A DNA stretch of 64,000 bases from Arthrobacter sp. NicSoilB4 (GTDB taxonomy: Bacteria > Actinomycetota > Actinomycetes > Actinomycetales > Micrococcaceae): contig NZ_AP024653.1 in assembly GCF_019977335.1 (NCBI RefSeq), forward strand, positions 2,790,001 through 2,854,000. Direction: 5' to 3'. Within the stretch, counting starts at the first letter, position 1, and the number at the start of each line of letters is the position of its first letter. Under the pieces are notes generated by a model, which did not search any database, had not been told where the DNA came from, and was given only the letters and a program-made list of their open reading frames with translations. The position numbers and the translations under genes are program-made. Shown piece after piece: positions 1 to 8,223 of the stretch.

Positions 1-2
1 AG

Positions 3-560
3 GACCTGGCCGCACAGCAGGTCCACGGGCTGCCCCGCAAACGCGGCATCTTCGGTGCGGAGGCACGGATCCAGCGGGAAATGCGGACGGTGCAGCTCAT
101 CAGCCGGCAGGTCCTCCCCGCCATCCCGGCCGCCCGGCTCATCAACGGGCTGCAGTCGCCGGCCGACAACAGCCACATCGACCACGTGGTGCTTTCCGGC
201 TACCGCATGGCGGTCATCGGCTCCATGCTGCTCCCGCCCGGCGCCTACGCCTGGAACGGCAGCGCCCTGACCCACGGCGGCCGGTCCATCGCCCCGCCCC
301 AGCTGGCCCACGTGGTGCGCCGGATGCAGGACATCTTTCCGGAACTCAACGTCACCGGCTGGACCGTGGTCCACAGCACCAACGGAAACCTGCACGAACC
401 GGTGATCGACCGGCACCGCCGCTCAGGCGCCCACGAGACCGTCCAGGTGGTCAACGCCGCCGGGCTGGCACGCGGCCTCAAGCAGTTCCTGAGTTCCGGA
501 CCGGCCCCCAACACGGTGATCGTTCCGGTGCTGGCACGGCTGCTGCGCGGGATGCACTAA
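3..560 (+). CDS. Truncated NERD-like (nuclease-related domain) protein, C-terminal part
   Basis: The reading frame is open from base 3 to the TAA at 558-560, so the true start lies upstream of the window; 185 residues are visible. The middle contains IDHVVLSGYRMAVIG followed by GAYAWNG. This resembles the core of NERD domains, where an IDHVVxGxxGVxVIDTK-like strand carries the active site. Here the positions where NERD proteins usually have Asp and Lys read IGSM, so the nuclease site looks degenerate. The rest is not recognisable. It ends 21 bp before trmL, which appears to have its own promoter. Calling it NERD-like rests on this one motif; a plain conserved hypothetical is the alternative. 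Confidence 0.5.
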   Translation, partial: DLAAQQVHGLPRKRGIFGAEARIQREMRTVQLISRQVLPAIPAARLINGLQSPADNSHIDHVVLSGYRMAVIGSMLLPPGAYAWNGSALTHGGRSIAPPQLAHVVRRMQDIFPELNVTGWTVVHSTNGNLHEPVIDRHRRSGAHETVQVVNAAGLARGLKQFLSSGPAPNTVIVPVLARLLRGMH

Positions 561-569
561 CAGTCTCGC

Positions 570-575
570 TAGGAT
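570..575 (+). promoter_or_regulatory. Candidate -10 of a leaderless trmL transcript
   Basis: TAGGAT lies exactly 6 nt before the GTG start of trmL, so transcription would begin at or next to the start codon. There is no convincing -35. The same TANNNT-N6-start spacing recurs at several genes in this window. Confidence 0.45.
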
Positions 576-581
576 GGGACA

Positions 582-1049
582 GTGTTCCGCATCCTCTTCC
601 ACACCCCAGAAATCCCCGGCAATACGGGCAACGCGATCCGGCTGGCCGCCATCACCGGCGCCGAACTGCACCTGGTCGAGCCCCTGGGCTTCGATTTCTC
701 CGACGCGAAACTGCGGCGGGCCGGCCTCGACTACCACGACCTCGCCGTCGTGACCGTCCACCGGGACATCGACGCGGCCTGGGCAGCCCTCGCACCGGAG
801 CGCGTCTACGCCTTCACCTCCGACGGCGAAGCGTCCTACACGGACATCAGTTACCGTCCCGGTGACGTGCTCATGTTCGGCCGGGAATCCGTGGGCCTGC
901 CCGAGGACCTCAAACACGACCCCCATGTCACCTCCCGCGTCCGGCTGCCGATGCTGCCCTCCTTGCGTTCGCTGAACCTTGCCAACGCAGCCTCGATCGC
1001 GGTCTACGAGGCCTGGCGCCAGAACGGATTCGACGGCGCCAAGCTCTAG
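582..1049 (+). CDS. trmL: tRNA (cytidine(34)-2'-O)-methyltransferase (SPOUT family)
   Basis: The 155-residue product has the usual length and all three signatures of TrmL, which 2'-O-methylates the wobble base of tRNA-Leu isoacceptors using SAM. PGNTGN is at residues 12-17, FGRESVGLP at 99-107 and SLNLANAAS at 130-138; the last two form the trefoil-knot SAM site. The start is GTG at 582, because the protein then opens FRILFHTPEIPGNTGN as family members do. A TAGGAT hexamer 6 nt upstream suggests a leaderless mRNA. The gene stands alone between a truncated ORF and the sigK region. The family call is firm; the exact tRNA substrates are inferred from homologues. Confidence 0.93.
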   Translation: MFRILFHTPEIPGNTGNAIRLAAITGAELHLVEPLGFDFSDAKLRRAGLDYHDLAVVTVHRDIDAAWAALAPERVYAFTSDGEASYTDISYRPGDVLMFGRESVGLPEDLKHDPHVTSRVRLPMLPSLRSLNLANAASIAVYEAWRQNGFDGAKL

Positions 1050-1075
1050 CCCCCACAACTTTCCCTACGCCCCGC

Positions 1076-1102
1076 CCATCCAGGTCCGCCACAGCGTCGA
1101 AT
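1076..1102 (+). promoter_or_regulatory. Possible SigK-type autoregulatory promoter
   Basis: CCATCC (1076-1081), 15-16 nt and then TCGAAT (1097-1102) resemble the SigK consensus reported for mycobacteria, which I recall as CCATCC-N16/17-CCGAAT. It lies about 175 nt before the sigK start, so it would give a long leader. A second CCATCC at 1233-1238 has no matching -10. Confidence 0.3.
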
Positions 1103-1264
1103 CACCTGTGAAGCCCAGTTGGGCCAACGGGAACCGGAGCGGGGAAAGGAGCGAGGAGCGGCAGGTGACAACAACGCACGTGCACAGGTTTACCGACCGG
1201 CGGCTTGCCGGCGGCCTCGCCCCCCGGGAAGCCCATCCTGACCCGCGATCGGCGGCGGGCACCT

Positions 1265-1270
1265 TATGCT
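1265..1270 (+). promoter_or_regulatory. Candidate -10 close to the sigK start
   Basis: TATGCT lies 5 nt before an in-frame GTG (1276) and 8 nt before the ATG at 1279, consistent with a leaderless or near-leaderless sigK transcript. No clear -35 is visible. Confidence 0.4.
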
Positions 1271-1278
1271 TGAAGGTG

Positions 1279-1884
1279 ATGGACACTCCCAACGCCCCGA
1301 ACCCCGAGGCCACCGCTACCCCGGGCACTCCAGCCGAAGTAAACCGGAGACTCGGTGCCTTGCTGGAATTGATTGCCCGCGGTGACCAAGCAGCCTTCGC
1401 GGAGTTCTACGAACTCACGTCCCGGCGCGTATTCGGCATGGCCCGGCGGGTTCTGATCGACGTGGAACTCAGCGAGGACACCACCCAGGAAGTCTTCCTC
1501 CAGGTCTGGCAGAACGCCGCCAAGTTCAACCCGGAGGCGGGGAGCCCGCTCGCCTGGCTGATGACCATTTCGCACCGCAGGGCCGTGGACAAGGTCCGTT
1601 CCTCCCAGTCGTCCACCGACCGGGAAGCGAAATACGGCGCCAGCAGCCAGGACATCGACCACGATTCCGTCTCCGACGAAGTCGGCAGCCGGCTTGAAGC
1701 CGAGGCTGTGGTGCGTTGCCTGGAGACGCTGACCGACACACAACAGGAGTCCGTGCGGCTCGCCTACTACGGCGGCCTCACCTACCGGGAAGTCGCAGAG
1801 AAGCTCAATGCTGCGGTGCCCACCATCAAGTCCCGCATCCGCGACGGACTAATCCGACTGAAGACCTGTCTGGGGGTGAGTTGA
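1279..1884 (+). CDS. sigK: ECF RNA polymerase sigma factor SigK
   Basis: A 201-residue extracytoplasmic-function sigma factor. Region 2 is at about residues 36-105 (DQAAFAEFYELTSRRVFGMA, then LAWLMTISHRRAVDKVR). Region 4 is at about 140-198, with a helix-turn-helix around GLTYREVAEKLNAAVPTIKSRIRDGL. The closest family by sequence feel is SigK, and the next gene is an RskA-type anti-sigma factor, which supports that name. The frame stays open upstream to 979. I chose ATG 1279 because it gives a normal N-terminus; GTG 1276, or longer forms from GTG 1108 or 1165, cannot be excluded. The stop is 1 nt before the rskA ATG, so the two are co-translated. In mycobacteria SigK responds to redox and envelope signals; the regulon here is unknown. 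Confidence 0.9.
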   Translation: MDTPNAPNPEATATPGTPAEVNRRLGALLELIARGDQAAFAEFYELTSRRVFGMARRVLIDVELSEDTTQEVFLQVWQNAAKFNPEAGSPLAWLMTISHRRAVDKVRSSQSSTDREAKYGASSQDIDHDSVSDEVGSRLEAEAVVRCLETLTDTQQESVRLAYYGGLTYREVAEKLNAAVPTIKSRIRDGLIRLKTCLGVS

Positions 1885-1885
1885 G

Positions 1886-2776
1886 ATGACCGACATGAAC
1901 GCACATGACAAAGGCCACGTCCCTGCCGGCTTCGCAGCCGATATCGCCACCGACCTCGCCTCGGGCCGCGCGGCTGACCTCGCCGAGCTGTACGCCCTGA
2001 ACGCAGTGGACGACGCCGAGCGTGCCGCCATCGAGGGGTACCTCGCCTCGGCTCCGGCCGCAGAACGCGCCGCCTTCGACGAGCGCGTCCGCCAGGCCCG
2101 CGAGACGCTTGCCACCACCTTCACCGCCGAAGCAGAGCCGCCCGCCGGCCTGCTGGACCGGATCATGGCTTCCCTGCCTGCCCAGGACCAGGCCTCCGCG
2201 GCCGGCGCGCACACGGGTCAGGCGCCGACGGCGGTTCCGCCCGTCGTTGCCCGGCCCGTCCGGGAGACGACGGAACTCTCCGTCACCGACGAACTCGGCG
2301 CCGCCCGCAAGCGCCGGGACGAACGACGCCGGCCGCAGGGAATGCGCAACTGGCTCGTCGGCATCGCTGCCGCAGCCTTCATCGCCCTGGGCGGAGTCGG
2401 AGTCGGCGCCTACGTGGCGAACCAGAACGATCCGCTGAACCAGGTGCTGCAGGCAGGCGACGTGCGGCAGGCGACCGTCAACGTCACCGGCGGCGGCACG
2501 GCCACCGTGTCCGTCTCGCCGTCGAAGGACGCCATCGTCGTCAAGATGAACGACGTTCCGGCACCTCCGCCCGGCAAGGTCTACCAGATGTGGCTGATCC
2601 CCAAGGACGGCTCCGCCCCAGTGTCCCAGGGACTCATGGACGCGGAAGCGCTGTCCAAACCGGCCGTCGTCAAGGGCATCAGCTCCGCGGCAGCCCTCGG
2701 CATCACGGTGGAACCGACCGGCGGTTCGGCGTCGCCGACAATGCCCACCGTGGCGGCCGCCACCCTGGGCGCGTAG
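1886..2776 (+). CDS. rskA: Anti-sigma-K factor RskA, single-pass membrane protein
   Basis: The 296-residue product has an N-terminal cytoplasmic anti-sigma region (about 15-100) with helical Leu/Ala/Glu-rich sequence and no zinc-binding HxxxCxxC. A basic stretch precedes one membrane helix at about 155-178 (NWLVGIAAAAFIALGGVGVG). An extracytoplasmic RskA domain at 185-296 contains PPPGKVYQMWLIPKDG, typical of the family. RskA holds SigK at the membrane; regulated intramembrane proteolysis releases it in mycobacteria. GGGGGTGAG before the ATG is the ribosome site and also forms the 3' end of sigK, giving tight coupling. The pair is a self-contained two-gene operon closed by a strong terminator. 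Confidence 0.9.
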   Translation: MTDMNAHDKGHVPAGFAADIATDLASGRAADLAELYALNAVDDAERAAIEGYLASAPAAERAAFDERVRQARETLATTFTAEAEPPAGLLDRIMASLPAQDQASAAGAHTGQAPTAVPPVVARPVRETTELSVTDELGAARKRRDERRRPQGMRNWLVGIAAAAFIALGGVGVGAYVANQNDPLNQVLQAGDVRQATVNVTGGGTATVSVSPSKDAIVVKMNDVPAPPPGKVYQMWLIPKDGSAPVSQGLMDAEALSKPAVVKGISSAAALGITVEPTGGSASPTMPTVAAATLGA

Positions 2777-2814
2777 CGTCCGGAATCCGCACAAGCAAAG
2801 CCCCTGACCACCAA

Positions 2815-2863
2815 GCCGCGCAGGCCCTGAACCCTCCAAGGATTCAGGGCCTGCGCGGCTTTT
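2815..2863 (+). terminator. Rho-independent terminator of sigK-rskA
   Basis: Perfect 17-bp arms (2815-2831 and 2843-2859) around an 11-nt loop, followed by TTTT. It lies 38 nt after the rskA stop and just beyond the end of the opposing gntK gene, so it may serve both directions. Confidence 0.9.
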
Positions 2864-2878
2864 GCCGTTTGACGCGGC

Positions 2879-3403
2879 TTACGCCCCAACTGTGGTGAGG
2901 TGAAGCCGGTCGATGATCTCCTGGGCTTCCTCCGACGGTGCCGAGCTGGCGCTCAGGGTGATGGAGTTTTCCTCAGGTGTGGGGGCTTCGAGTGCCTCGA
3001 ACTGCGATTCCAGCAGTGCCGCGGGCATGAAGTGCCCGTGCCGGGTCGCCAGCCGGTCGGAGATCCGGTCCTTGCTGCCGTCGAGGAAGACGAACACTAC
3101 GCCTTCGCCGCGCAGGACATCCCGGTAGCGCTTCTTGAGCGCCGAGCAGGTGACGATGCCGGGGGTGCCGGTCCCGGTGTGTTGCCGGATCCACCCGGCG
3201 ATGCTGTCCAGCCAGGGCCAGCGGTCCTCGTCTGTCAGGGGCTGGCCGGCGTGCATCTTCGCCACGTTCGATTCGGGGTGCAGATCGTCGCCTTCCGCGA
3301 AGTCCCAGCCCAGCCGGCCGGCCAGCAGGCCGGCCACGGTTGACTTTCCCGATCCCGAGACGCCCATGATGACGAGTACGGGGTGCTGCGCAGTCTTCGC
3401 CAT
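2879..3403 (-). CDS. gntK: Gluconokinase
   Basis: A 174-residue P-loop kinase of the shikimate-kinase-like GntK family, which phosphorylates D-gluconate to 6-phosphogluconate for entry to the pentose-phosphate route. Walker A is GVSGSGKST at residues 14-22. The family motif EGDDLHPESNVAKMHAGQPLTDEDRWPW follows, with TCSALKKRYRDVLR and the lid RHGHFMPAALLESQFEALE downstream. ATG 3403 has AGGAAGG 11 nt upstream. The region just upstream (3421-3440) is unusually AT-rich and probably holds the promoter. No gluconate permease, GntR regulator or 6-phosphogluconate dehydrogenase is adjacent, so it stands alone. It is convergent with rskA. Confidence 0.92.
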   Translation of the reverse strand: MAKTAQHPVLVIMGVSGSGKSTVAGLLAGRLGWDFAEGDDLHPESNVAKMHAGQPLTDEDRWPWLDSIAGWIRQHTGTGTPGIVTCSALKKRYRDVLRGEGVVFVFLDGSKDRISDRLATRHGHFMPAALLESQFEALEAPTPEENSITLSASSAPSEEAQEIIDRLHLTTVGA

Positions 3404-3477
3404 TAAAGTCTGCCTTCCTCAATAAATATGATTTAAACAGACTCCAGCTTATGGGAGAGGACCCGCAGGGGGCAACA

Positions 3478-4257
3478 CTAGAAGCCTGCGATGGTCCCCG
3501 GACCGTTGACCGGTACGACGTGGAACGCCTCGGCGCTGCGGCCCGCCGGGAGCCCGCCGCGCTCCGCGGTCCGGACCATCAATCCGCGGACGGTGCGGTC
3601 CATGGCGTCGATGTCGGGGTGTTGGCTGGTGTGGATGTGGATTGCGGCGAGTTTGCCCTCGACGTGGTCCGTGACGTCGACGAAGTGGTTTTCGCGTTCC
3701 TCCGGTCCCGCGAAGAGCCACAGCCACGGCAGCCTGTACGCCTCCAGCCCCGCCTCGGCCAGCTCCGGGTACGCAAAGGGGTTCTCCAGGGCCGGATACA
3801 CGGCCCGGGTCACGGCCTCCCCCACGGCGAGATGGTCGGGATGGCTCTTTTGGATCCGGTTCCAGTTCCGTTCGGGGTGCATCGAGAGCACGACGTCGGG
3901 CCGAAGCCGCCGGATCAGCCGCACGACTTCGCGGATCACCCCGTGCGACGGTTCGAGGTACCCGTCACGCTCGTGCAGGTAATGAATGTCGGTCACACCG
4001 ACGAGGGCCGCGGCACGGCGCTGCTCCTCGTTCCGCAGCCGGACGATCTCGTCCCGCTGCGCAGGGTCGAAGCCCCCGGCGTCGCCGTCGGTCATGATGC
4101 AGTAGCTGACCTCGACCCCGGCGGCGGTCCAGGCGGCGATCGTGCCGGCGGCGCCGAAGTCGATGTCGTCCGGGTGGGCAGTGAAACAAAGCACCCGCCC
4201 GATCCCGTGTTTCTCAGGATCGAACGGGCTTTGCGCCTGCGTGGCAGTGGTGTTCAA
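3478..4257 (-). CDS. PIG-L / LmbE family N-acetylglucosaminyl deacetylase-like hydrolase
   Basis: The 259-residue protein carries the PIG-L zinc motif AHPDD at residues 27-31, with the later ligand in SHPDH (138-142). These enzymes remove acetyl groups from N-acetylglucosamine conjugates; in actinobacteria the family includes MshB and Mca of mycothiol metabolism. This one may act on a mycothiol-type or other GlcNAc substrate, but the substrate cannot be read from sequence. The only start giving a normal N-terminus is TTG at 4257, 4 nt after the etfA stop. It is therefore the last gene of an etfB-etfA-PIG-L operon. Confidence is high for the fold and low for the reaction. Confidence 0.85.
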   Translation of the reverse strand: MNTTATQAQSPFDPEKHGIGRVLCFTAHPDDIDFGAAGTIAAWTAAGVEVSYCIMTDGDAGGFDPAQRDEIVRLRNEEQRRAAALVGVTDIHYLHERDGYLEPSHGVIREVVRLIRRLRPDVVLSMHPERNWNRIQKSHPDHLAVGEAVTRAVYPALENPFAYPELAEAGLEAYRLPWLWLFAGPEERENHFVDVTDHVEGKLAAIHIHTSQHPDIDAMDRTVRGLMVRTAERGGLPAGRSAEAFHVVPVNGPGTIAGF

Positions 4258-4261
4258 GGAA

Positions 4262-5215
4262 TCAGCCCCGGCGCTTCTTGATTTCAGCTGTGGCTTGCGG
4301 CAGGACCTGGAAGAGGTCCCCCACGATGCCGAAATCGGCGATCTCGAAAACGGGCGACTCGGCGTCCTTGTTCACGGCCACGATCACTTTGGCGGTCTGC
4401 ATGCCGGCCTTCTGCTGGATGGCCCCCGAGATGCCTGCGGAAATGTACAGCTGGGGCGACACGGTCTTCCCGGTCTGCCCGATCTGCGCGTCGTGCCCGA
4501 TCCAGCCGGCGTCAGTTGCGGCGCGGGAAGCGCCGATCGCTGCTCCGAGGGCGTCGGCGAGGTCTTCCAGCGGACCGAAGTTGCCGTCGACTCCGCGTCC
4601 GCCGGCGACAACGATCCGCGCCTCGGTGAGGTCCGGGCGGCCGCTGGCGGCCTTCTCCGTACGGGCCGTGACCCTGGCTGACGCCGCGGTGGCAGTCTCC
4701 GGCACCTGGACGGTGACGGATTCCGGCGCCGTGCCGGTGACGGCGGGTTCCGGCGTGATGCTGTTGGATTTGACGGTCAGAACCGCTACCGGAGTCGTGG
4801 CTTTCGCCGTGGTTGTGTAGGAACCGGCCAGCACGGACTTGTGCGCCGTTCCGTCCGTGTCCACGGCAACGACGTCGGTGATGACGCCGGCACCGAGCTT
4901 GATGCCCAGTCTCGCCGCGATTTCCTTGGCCTCCGCCGAGTTCTCGGTCAGGACGACGGTGGCTCCTGCGGTCTGCACAGCGGCGGCGAGATAGGACGCC
5001 TTGGGGCCCACGAGGTAGTCGTCGAGGTCCGTTGCGGAGGGCCGGTACAGCGTTTGGGCGCCGTAGGCGGCCAGGGCAGCCGCGACGTCGTCGTGCAGTT
5101 CGCCGTTGAACGCGACCGCAGGCTCGCCCAGGGAACGGGCCATGGTGAGCAGCTCCAGGCTGGCCTTCTTCAGGACCTGGCCGGGGTTGTCAATGAATAC
5201 CAGTACTTTTGCCAT
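4262..5215 (-). CDS. etfA: Electron transfer flavoprotein, alpha subunit
   Basis: 317 residues, the standard EtfA length. The N-terminal half opens MAKVLVFIDNPGQVLKKASLELL. The C-terminal FAD domain holds the signature: GGRGV, then GQTGKTVSPQLYISAGISGAIQQKAGM, and VNKDAESPVFEIADFGIVGDLFQVLP near the end. With EtfB it forms the soluble heterodimer that passes electrons from acyl-CoA and other dehydrogenases to the respiratory chain. ATG 5215 has AAGGGGA 9 nt upstream. It lies 15 nt after etfB and 4 nt before the PIG-L gene, so the three form one operon. No ETF-quinone oxidoreductase is in the window. Confidence 0.95.
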   Translation of the reverse strand: MAKVLVFIDNPGQVLKKASLELLTMARSLGEPAVAFNGELHDDVAAALAAYGAQTLYRPSATDLDDYLVGPKASYLAAAVQTAGATVVLTENSAEAKEIAARLGIKLGAGVITDVVAVDTDGTAHKSVLAGSYTTTAKATTPVAVLTVKSNSITPEPAVTGTAPESVTVQVPETATAASARVTARTEKAASGRPDLTEARIVVAGGRGVDGNFGPLEDLADALGAAIGASRAATDAGWIGHDAQIGQTGKTVSPQLYISAGISGAIQQKAGMQTAKVIVAVNKDAESPVFEIADFGIVGDLFQVLPQATAEIKKRRG

Positions 5216-5230
5216 TGTCTGAGAATCCCC

Positions 5231-6031
5231 TTAGAGCAGCTTCTGGGCGGCCAGGAACTCAACCAGCTTGATGCCGGCGTCGCCCTCGTCGGTGATGATG
5301 GTGCCGGCGGTGCGCGCCGGGCGCACGTCTGCGGAGTCGACGGCGGTCCAGGAGCCTGACCGTCCGACCTGCGCCGGATCCACGCCGATGTCGGCCAGGG
5401 TCAGCGTGGTGATGGTCTTCTTCTTGGCCGCCATGATGCCCTTGAAGTTCGGGTACCGGGGGTCGTTGATCTGGTCTGTGACCGAGACGAGCGCGGGCAG
5501 CGTCGCCTCCAAGGTGTCGGCGTGGGTGTCGCCGTCGCGGCGGGCGGTGAGCCGGGCGCCGTCGAGCTCCAGTGAAGACGCGAACGTGACCTGCGGCAGG
5601 TCCAGCCGCTCGGCGAGCTGGGCGGGCACCAGGGAGGTCTCGCCGTCGGTGGAGGCCATGCCGGTGAGGACGAGGTCTGCCGGGGTGTCCGCGCCGAGGT
5701 GGCGGATGGCAGCGGCCAGCGCCAGGGACGTGGCGGCGGCGTCTGATCCGGCCAGTGCTTCATCGGTGAGGTGGACGCCTTCGCTGGCGCCGATCTGCAG
5801 GGACTTCTTCACGGCGTTGACGGCGCCGGCGGGGCCCATGCTCAGCGCGATGACCTTGTTGCCGGCAGCCTCGCCGCCGCGGGCTTCGATCAGCTGGAGT
5901 GCGGCCTCGAGGGCGTACTCGTCCAGTTCGGAGAGGATGCTCTCGGAGCGGTCCGTCGTGTTGCCCGGGCCGGTGAGGTGCCGGTCAAACTGCGCGTCCG
6001 GGACGTGCTTGACCAGCACGATGATCTTCAA
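5231..6031 (-). CDS. etfB: Electron transfer flavoprotein, beta subunit
   Basis: About 266 residues of EtfB, the AMP-binding partner of EtfA. Visible features are the N-terminal KIIVLVKHVPDAQFDRHL, the DEYALEAALQL helix, VIALSMGPAGAVNAVKKSL and the beta-subunit signature around VLTGMASTDGETSLVPAQLAERLDLPQVTFAS. TTG at 6031 is preferred because GGAAG lies 5 nt before it and the protein then starts at the conserved KIIVLVKHVPD. GTG at 6043 is in frame, adds four residues and has no ribosome site. A possible -10 (TATGGT on the minus strand, 6135-6140) lies about 100 nt upstream. It is the first gene of the etfB-etfA-PIG-L operon. Confidence 0.93.
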   Translation of the reverse strand: MKIIVLVKHVPDAQFDRHLTGPGNTTDRSESILSELDEYALEAALQLIEARGGEAAGNKVIALSMGPAGAVNAVKKSLQIGASEGVHLTDEALAGSDAAATSLALAAAIRHLGADTPADLVLTGMASTDGETSLVPAQLAERLDLPQVTFASSLELDGARLTARRDGDTHADTLEATLPALVSVTDQINDPRYPNFKGIMAAKKKTITTLTLADIGVDPAQVGRSGSWTAVDSADVRPARTAGTIITDEGDAGIKLVEFLAAQKLL

Positions 6032-6201
6032 TGTCTCTTCCACTGTGTTTACAGCAGCCTTCCATGCGGGTGGGCAGCCAGCCGGGCGGGGGCGTGGCCA
6101 CGGAACGCCCGGGGCGCCGGGCTGCTCCTAGCTAACCATATCGGGAGCTGCCGACGCGGCTTGGGTTAAGGCCTGTGTCAGGGCCGCCCCGACATTGCAC
6201 G

Positions 6202-6243
6202 GCGAAGGCCGGACCGCCCCTGGTGGAGCCGCCCGGCCTTCGC
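6202..6243 (-). terminator. Hairpin after the HtrA-like protease gene
   Basis: Perfect 11-bp arms (6202-6212 and 6233-6243) 20 nt downstream of the protease stop. There is no U-run, so termination efficiency is uncertain. Confidence 0.5.
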
Positions 6244-6263
6244 ATGAACCCTGTGCGCCGCTG

Positions 6264-7901
6264 CTACTGCTCGGCGGCCGTGCCAAGGGTCACATTGAGC
6301 TGCTGTTCCTTGCCGTCGCGAAGGACAGTGACCTTCACCGAGGCTCCGGCGGGCTGCTCGCGCACGGCGGCCGTCAGCTGGTTCGGATCGCTGATGGTGA
6401 GGTCCTGGAACTTCGTCACGACATCGCCTACCTTGACGCCGGCCTTGTCGGCGGCGGAGCCGGACTCGACCGTGGCGACTTCCGCCCCGACGGAGAAACC
6501 GGAAGCCGAGGAACTAGCGGTCTTCTGCTTCACGCTCACACCGAACTGGCCGTGGGTGGCCTTGCCGGTGCTGATGATCTCCTGGGCGACGCGTTTGGCG
6601 TGGTTGATCGGGATGCTGAAGCCGACGCCGATGTTGCCGCTGCTGGCGGAGTCACCGCCGGCCGAGGCGATGGCGACGTTGACGCCGATGATCTCACCCT
6701 TGGTGTTGACGAGGGCCCCGCCGGAGTTGCCGGGGTTGATGGCGGCGTCCGTCTGGATCACGTTGATGGAGATGCTGCCCTGGTCGGCGGTGGCCTGGCC
6801 CTGTCCGCCGTCCGGCGGCGCGAACTGGAAGCCCTGGTCGCCACCTTGTGAGTTGTCGGCACCCTCCTTGGGAGCGGCCGAGGAGGCAACGCTGATGGTG
6901 CGGTTCAGGGTCGACACGATGCCGTCGGTGACGGTCCCGGTGAGGCCGAGGGGCGAGCCGATCGCGACGGCGGTGTCGCCGACGTTCAGTTTGCCGGAAT
7001 CGCCCAGGACCGCCGGAACCAGTCCGGAGCCGTTCTGGATCTTCACTACAGCGAGGTCGGAGAGCGGATCCGTGCCGACGATCTTGGCACTGTAGACCTT
7101 GCCGTCACTCATGCGGACTTCGATCGCGGCGTTGGCCGCTGTGCCATCGAGGGTGACGACATGGGTGTTGGTGAGGACGTGGCCTTCGGCGTCGAGGATG
7201 ATGCCGGAGCCGGTGCCGCCCTGGCTGCCGTTGGTTGCCTTGATGGTCACAACGCTGGGCGTGGCCTTGACTGCGGCCGCGGTGATGGCGTTGACGTCTT
7301 CCCTGTTGTTTACGATGACGGGGCCGGCCTGGCTGCTGTTGCTGGATGCCACAGACGGGAGGGCCCGGCCCCCCAGCAGTTGCGTGGTCCCCGCGACGAC
7401 TCCGCCGCCGACGAGGCCAGCGGCAAGGATGCTGGCCACAAGGGTGGGAACACCGAAGGCGGCCTTGCGCTTCGGGGCGTGGGCGGGGTTGGAGGCGTAG
7501 GGGGAACCGGGCTGGTTGCCGCCATAGCCGCCGTGCTGCGGCGGGCCGAAAGAACCCTGGTTGTGCTGCTGCTGGGACTGGCCAAAGGCGGAGTTGCCGG
7601 CTGCCTGGCCGTAACCGGCCGTGTGCTGCGGGTTCTGCTGGCCCGTGGGTCCCTGCTGGCCGTGTGCCTGCGGCGCTCCGAACTGCTGGGTTTCCGGTGC
7701 CGGGGGTCGGCCGTAGGACGGCTGGTGCTGCGGGTAGACCGGCTGCGGGGGGTTGTCCGCGGCCCGGTCCAGCCGGAGGGTCGGATTCTCGTGCGCTGAG
7801 TCCGGCGCGGGGGCAGCCTGCGGGTGCCCTGAAGGGCCCTCGTTCGGCGTGGCCGGCTCCCGGTCCTCTGGTGAAGCGCCCTGCGCTGGGTTCTCAGTCA
7901 T
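6264..7901 (-). CDS. Membrane-anchored HtrA/DegP-type serine protease with PDZ domain
   Basis: 545 residues. A Gln/Pro/Gly-rich cytoplasmic tail (1-145) precedes one membrane helix at about 149-172. The trypsin-like S1C domain has its triad at H247 (TNTHVV), D282 (LSDLAVVKI) and S393 (GNSGGAL). A C-terminal PDZ domain starts around VKQKTASSSASGFSVGAEV. HtrA proteases degrade or remodel misfolded exported proteins at the outer face of the membrane. ATG 7901 is chosen because AAGGAAG stands 4-5 nt before it; two upstream ATGs in the same frame lack a ribosome site. It is divergent from the TPM gene across a 322-bp gap. Neighbouring TPM, PspA and SigK/RskA genes suggest an envelope-stress setting. 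Confidence 0.9.
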   Translation of the reverse strand: MTENPAQGASPEDREPATPNEGPSGHPQAAPAPDSAHENPTLRLDRAADNPPQPVYPQHQPSYGRPPAPETQQFGAPQAHGQQGPTGQQNPQHTAGYGQAAGNSAFGQSQQQHNQGSFGPPQHGGYGGNQPGSPYASNPAHAPKRKAAFGVPTLVASILAAGLVGGGVVAGTTQLLGGRALPSVASSNSSQAGPVIVNNREDVNAITAAAVKATPSVVTIKATNGSQGGTGSGIILDAEGHVLTNTHVVTLDGTAANAAIEVRMSDGKVYSAKIVGTDPLSDLAVVKIQNGSGLVPAVLGDSGKLNVGDTAVAIGSPLGLTGTVTDGIVSTLNRTISVASSAAPKEGADNSQGGDQGFQFAPPDGGQGQATADQGSISINVIQTDAAINPGNSGGALVNTKGEIIGVNVAIASAGGDSASSGNIGVGFSIPINHAKRVAQEIISTGKATHGQFGVSVKQKTASSSASGFSVGAEVATVESGSAADKAGVKVGDVVTKFQDLTISDPNQLTAAVREQPAGASVKVTVLRDGKEQQLNVTLGTAAEQ

Positions 7902-8223
7902 AAGACTTCCTTTCATCATCGTCTCCATTAACTATGGACGATTTCACTGAGACTAGGGCACACGTTTGCTGGGAGGTTGCTGAGCATCGGAAAGGGGCCC
8001 CTTTTCGGGGGCCTGCCCGACGGCGCCGTGACGGGTTCAGCGACCGGTTCAGCGCTTTTCGCTGGTGGCATATTCCCGCCGGTGGACGGCCTATTGGGTG
8101 CACCATAGAATCAAATGGAATCGCCACAGCGACCTGCGGCTTTACATCTGCGTGGGGGCGCTGCTGCATTCTGTGACGACCGGTTCGGCCCGAACTGGTC
8201 GCAGAAGTGCTGAAGGGTTGCAC
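7902..8223. other. 322-bp divergent intergenic region (HtrA-like / TPM)
   Basis: This holds the promoters of both flanking genes. On the plus strand TGGACG-N17-TAGAAT (8083-8111) is a reasonable promoter, giving a leader of about 105 nt before the TPM start. On the minus strand TAGTCT (7951-7956 complement) is a possible -10 for the protease. A short ORF read from 7934 is not supported. No riboswitch was recognised. Confidence 0.5.
8083..8111 (+). promoter_or_regulatory. Candidate promoter of the TPM-domain gene
   Basis: TGGACG (8083-8088), a 17-nt spacer and TAGAAT (8106-8111). Confidence 0.45.
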
